Origin: Pseudomonas sp. HOU2
GTDB taxonomy: Bacteria > Pseudomonadota > Gammaproteobacteria > Pseudomonadales > Pseudomonadaceae
DNA length: 64,000 bases
Assembly (NCBI RefSeq): GCF_040729435.1
Contig: NZ_CP160398.1
Coordinates: forward strand, 3,162,001-3,226,000
Direction: 5' to 3'
Shown: in pieces, positions 62,065 to 64,000 of the stretch
How positions within the stretch are numbered: the stretch's first letter is position 1
Layout: each line of letters opens with the position of its first letter
Notes under the pieces: model-generated
Databases searched by the model: none
The model's input: the letters and a program-made list of their open reading frames with translations, nothing else
What the model was told of the DNA's origin: nothing
Position numbers and translations under genes: made by a program

Positions 62065-62547
62065 ATGGAACCCGGAAACGCCCAACTGTCGATGACGGTA
62101 TTGATGACACCCGACATGGCCAACTTCTCTGGCAATGTCCACGGCGGCACCCTGCTCAAATACCTCGACGAAGTGGCTTACGCCTGCGCGAGCCGCTATG
62201 CCGGCCGCTACGTGGTGACGCTGTCGGTGGATCAGGTGATTTTCCGCGAGCCGATCCATGTCGGCGAACTGGTGACCTTCCTCGCCTCGGTCAACTACAC
62301 CGGCAACACCTCGATGGAAGTCGGCATCAAAGTGGTGACCGAGAACATCCGCGAGCGTTCGGTGCGCCACACCAACAGCTGCTTCTTCACCATGGTCGCG
62401 GTGGATGACCAGCGCAAACCGGCGGCCGTACCGCCGCTGCAACCGCAGAACAGCGAAGACAAGCGTCGTTACATGCAGGCGCAGCAGCGTCGGCAGATTC
62501 GCCAGGAGCTGGAAAAGCGTTATCAGGAGATCAAGGGCGACGCCTGA
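62065..62547 (+). CDS. Acyl-CoA thioesterase, hotdog fold
   Basis: A 160-residue cytoplasmic acyl-CoA hydrolase of the ACOT/YciA type. The hotdog signature NFSGNVHGGTLLKYLDEVAYACASRYAGRYVVTLSVDQVIFREPIHVGELVTF spans about 20-72, with conserved N24, H26 and G27-G28. The C-terminal tail (about 128-160) is a charged helix. The start at 62065 has GAGAA upstream. The preceding 282 bases between the divergent antiporter start and this gene hold no gene and no clear site. A REP pair follows. Confidence 0.87.
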   Translation: MEPGNAQLSMTVLMTPDMANFSGNVHGGTLLKYLDEVAYACASRYAGRYVVTLSVDQVIFREPIHVGELVTFLASVNYTGNTSMEVGIKVVTENIRERSVRHTNSCFFTMVAVDDQRKPAAVPPLQPQNSEDKRRYMQAQQRRQIRQELEKRYQEIKGDA

Positions 62548-62557
62548 GATCAAAAGC

Positions 62558-62635
62558 AAAAGATCGCAGTCTGCGGCAGCTCCTACAGAGGACTAATGTT
62601 CACCCTGTAGGAGCTGCCGCAGGCTGCGATCTTTT
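62558..62635. repeat. REP inverted-repeat pair (GATCGCAGCCTGCGGCAGC family)
   Basis: 31-base arms (62558-62588, 62605-62635), one mismatch, between convergent thioesterase and pdxY genes. Confidence 0.9.
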
Positions 62636-62649
62636 GAACGATAACGCGA

Positions 62650-63522
62650 TTACAGACTGATCGCGGTCGCCTCGAATTTCACCCGCGGATGCGCAATCCG
62701 GTCCTGCGCCCTGACCAGTTGCAGCTCATAGCTGGCACAAGCCTGGGTCTCCAGCAGCACTTCATGCACCGCCGCTGCGGTGAATTCGAACGCCGCCACC
62801 AGACTGTCGCCCAACAGCACTCGCGCCAGGAACAGCCCGGACGTCAGGTCGCCCACGCCCACCGGCTGGCGCGGAAACGCCAGCAACGGACGGCGCAGGT
62901 GCCAGCTTTCGTCAGCCGTCACCAACAACATCTCGAAACCATCCGCCGGTTTGCCCGGATAATCCAGGTGCTTGACCAGCACCGCTTTCGGCCCACGCGC
63001 CAGCAACGCCCGAGCCATCGCCAGGCAGTCGAACAGCGACTGCGGCTTGCGCCCGGAGAAGCTGTCCAGCTCCAGTTGGTTCGGGCACATGATGTCCGCC
63101 ACCGCAGCGGCCTCCTCCAAGAGGAAATCGCTGACTTCGGCCGGCACACTGCAGCCCTTCTCCGGATGACCCATCACCGGGTCGCACAGGTACAGCGCCT
63201 TCGGATTGACCGACTTGATGCGCTCGACACCCCGCAGAATCGCCCGGCCCTGTGCCGCGCTGCCCAGATAACCGGAGAGCACCGCGTCGCAATTGCCCAG
63301 CTCACCGATGGCGGCGATGCCTTCGACCAGTTCGGGGATCTGATGCGGCGCCAGCACCTCTCCGGCCCACTGCCCGTACTGGGTGTGGTTGGAAAACTGC
63401 ACGGTATTGAGCGGCCAGACATTCACCCCGACCCGCTGCATCGGAAACACAGCGGCGCTGTTGCCGGCGTGGCCGAAGACCACATGGGACTGAATGGCGA
63501 GCAGATGAGGCGTACGTTTCAT
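62650..63522 (-). CDS. pdxY: Pyridoxal kinase PdxY
   Basis: ATP-dependent kinase of the PLP salvage pathway, phosphorylating pyridoxal. The 290-residue protein belongs to the ribokinase superfamily PdxK/PdxY branch: [44 protein letters not shown] at the N-terminus, [20 protein letters not shown] at about 111-130, and the C-terminal anion hole [19 protein letters not shown] (about 220-238, with catalytic aspartate in GDLTSG). It is divergent from the DUF3301 gene, with 117 bases between them. Confidence 0.94.
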   Translation of the reverse strand: MKRTPHLLAIQSHVVFGHAGNSAAVFPMQRVGVNVWPLNTVQFSNHTQYGQWAGEVLAPHQIPELVEGIAAIGELGNCDAVLSGYLGSAAQGRAILRGVERIKSVNPKALYLCDPVMGHPEKGCSVPAEVSDFLLEEAAAVADIMCPNQLELDSFSGRKPQSLFDCLAMARALLARGPKAVLVKHLDYPGKPADGFEMLLVTADESWHLRRPLLAFPRQPVGVGDLTSGLFLARVLLGDSLVAAFEFTAAAVHEVLLETQACASYELQLVRAQDRIAHPRVKFEATAISL

Positions 63523-63639
63523 TCGGGTTATTCCGTAAAACGATTGAAATTCAAGCCGCGCAGTATGCGACGAAACACAGCCTGTACGACAGACCGGCGA
63601 CGCAGTTAAGCTGCGCCTATCTTTTGGAGTTTCCTGTTG

Positions 63640-64000
63640 ATGCTGACCCTCGAAAACATCTTCGTGCTGATGCTGTTCGCCGTTGCCGGCGCCTGGCTAT
63701 GGCACAACCACGGCCTGCGCGAGCGGGCGCTGGAGCGGGTCAAGCAGCATTGCATCAATGTCGGCGTCGAGTTGCTGGACGGCAACGTCGCGTTGAAGAA
63801 AATCGGTTTGCTCAAGGATGCCAGCGGTCGGCGGCGTCTGGCCCGGGTCTACAATTTCGAGTTCACCGTGACCGGCGAAACCCGGCACAACGGCACCATC
63901 ACCCAGTTCGGCGCGCACAGTGCGCAAATCGAACTGGCGCCCTACCCGGCACCGTTCGACGACTCGCCGTCGGTGGTCGAAGTTACCCGTCCACGGGCCG
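63640..64000 (+). CDS. DUF3301-type membrane protein (truncated at window end)
   Basis: Partial gene; 120 codons are inside the window without a stop. The product starts [31 protein letters not shown], a single N-terminal membrane anchor, followed by a soluble domain with ...[58 protein letters not shown]..., as in DUF3301 proteins. A TTGGAG site precedes the ATG. Role unknown. It is found next to pdxY in other Pseudomonas, from memory. Confidence 0.75.
   Translation, partial: MLTLENIFVLMLFAVAGAWLWHNHGLRERALERVKQHCINVGVELLDGNVALKKIGLLKDASGRRRLARVYNFEFTVTGETRHNGTITQFGAHSAQIELAPYPAPFDDSPSVVEVTRPRA

Noticed and set aside
7..62635. CRISPR array made of the repeated inverted sequences
   Set aside because: The repeats are dispersed singly across the window, not in tandem with unique spacers, and no cas genes are present.

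Overview
The window is chromosomal DNA of a fluorescent Pseudomonas (P. fluorescens/koreensis-type complex). The evidence is the high GC content, Pseudomonas-style long PstC and PstA, split pyruvate carboxylase (pycA/pycB with pycR), the purEK, aspA, uvrD and pdxY neighbourhood that I recall from the ori-proximal arm of Pseudomonas chromosomes, and many REP inverted-repeat pairs at gene ends. I found no rRNA, tRNA, insertion sequence, prophage or CRISPR array. 44 protein genes are called; the last one is cut by the window end.

Layout. 0.1-5.3 kb: phosphate uptake genes pstS-pstC-pstA on the minus strand, with one Pho box before pstS and a second before pstC. 5.4-7.0 kb: an XRE/ImmA-like regulator plus PIN-domain pair that looks like a toxin-antitoxin module. 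7.0-12.8 kb: housekeeping genes (MFS carrier, thioesterase, hexose-6-phosphate mutarotase, two small envelope proteins, purK and purE). 13.1-18.8 kb: an aspartate/asparagine cluster (LysR regulator, aspA, AGCS amino-acid symporter, asparaginase).

18.9-46.6 kb is the accessory part. It holds three giant paralogous proteins (1540, 1521 and 1529 aa) that resemble the dermonecrotic-toxin-N-terminal (DUF6543-like) family. Each has an identical 12-base upstream box and, at exactly the same distance, a -10-like element. Between paralogues 1 and 2 lies a polyamine unit: AraC regulator, acetylpolyamine deacetylase and PotF-like binding protein. After paralogue 3 come a MocR regulator diverging from a PaiB-GNAT-GNAT operon, a toxin-first hipA-hipB module whose control region carries four TGCA-N6-TGCA operators spaced exactly 42 bp apart, and two autotransporter-barrel proteins.

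46.7-64 kb returns to core genes: pycB-pycA with divergent pycR, an RpiR/HexR-type regulator with a HexR-like operator, a PAS-GGDEF-EAL membrane protein, uvrD, a single-domain EamA transporter, a Tim44-like protein, a SMI1/KNR4 protein, a CPA2 antiporter without the usual RCK domain, a thioesterase, pdxY and a truncated DUF3301 gene.

The most striking signals are the giant-paralogue family with its shared promoter architecture and the helically phased operator array of the hip locus. Family names come from motif recognition by eye; no database search was run.
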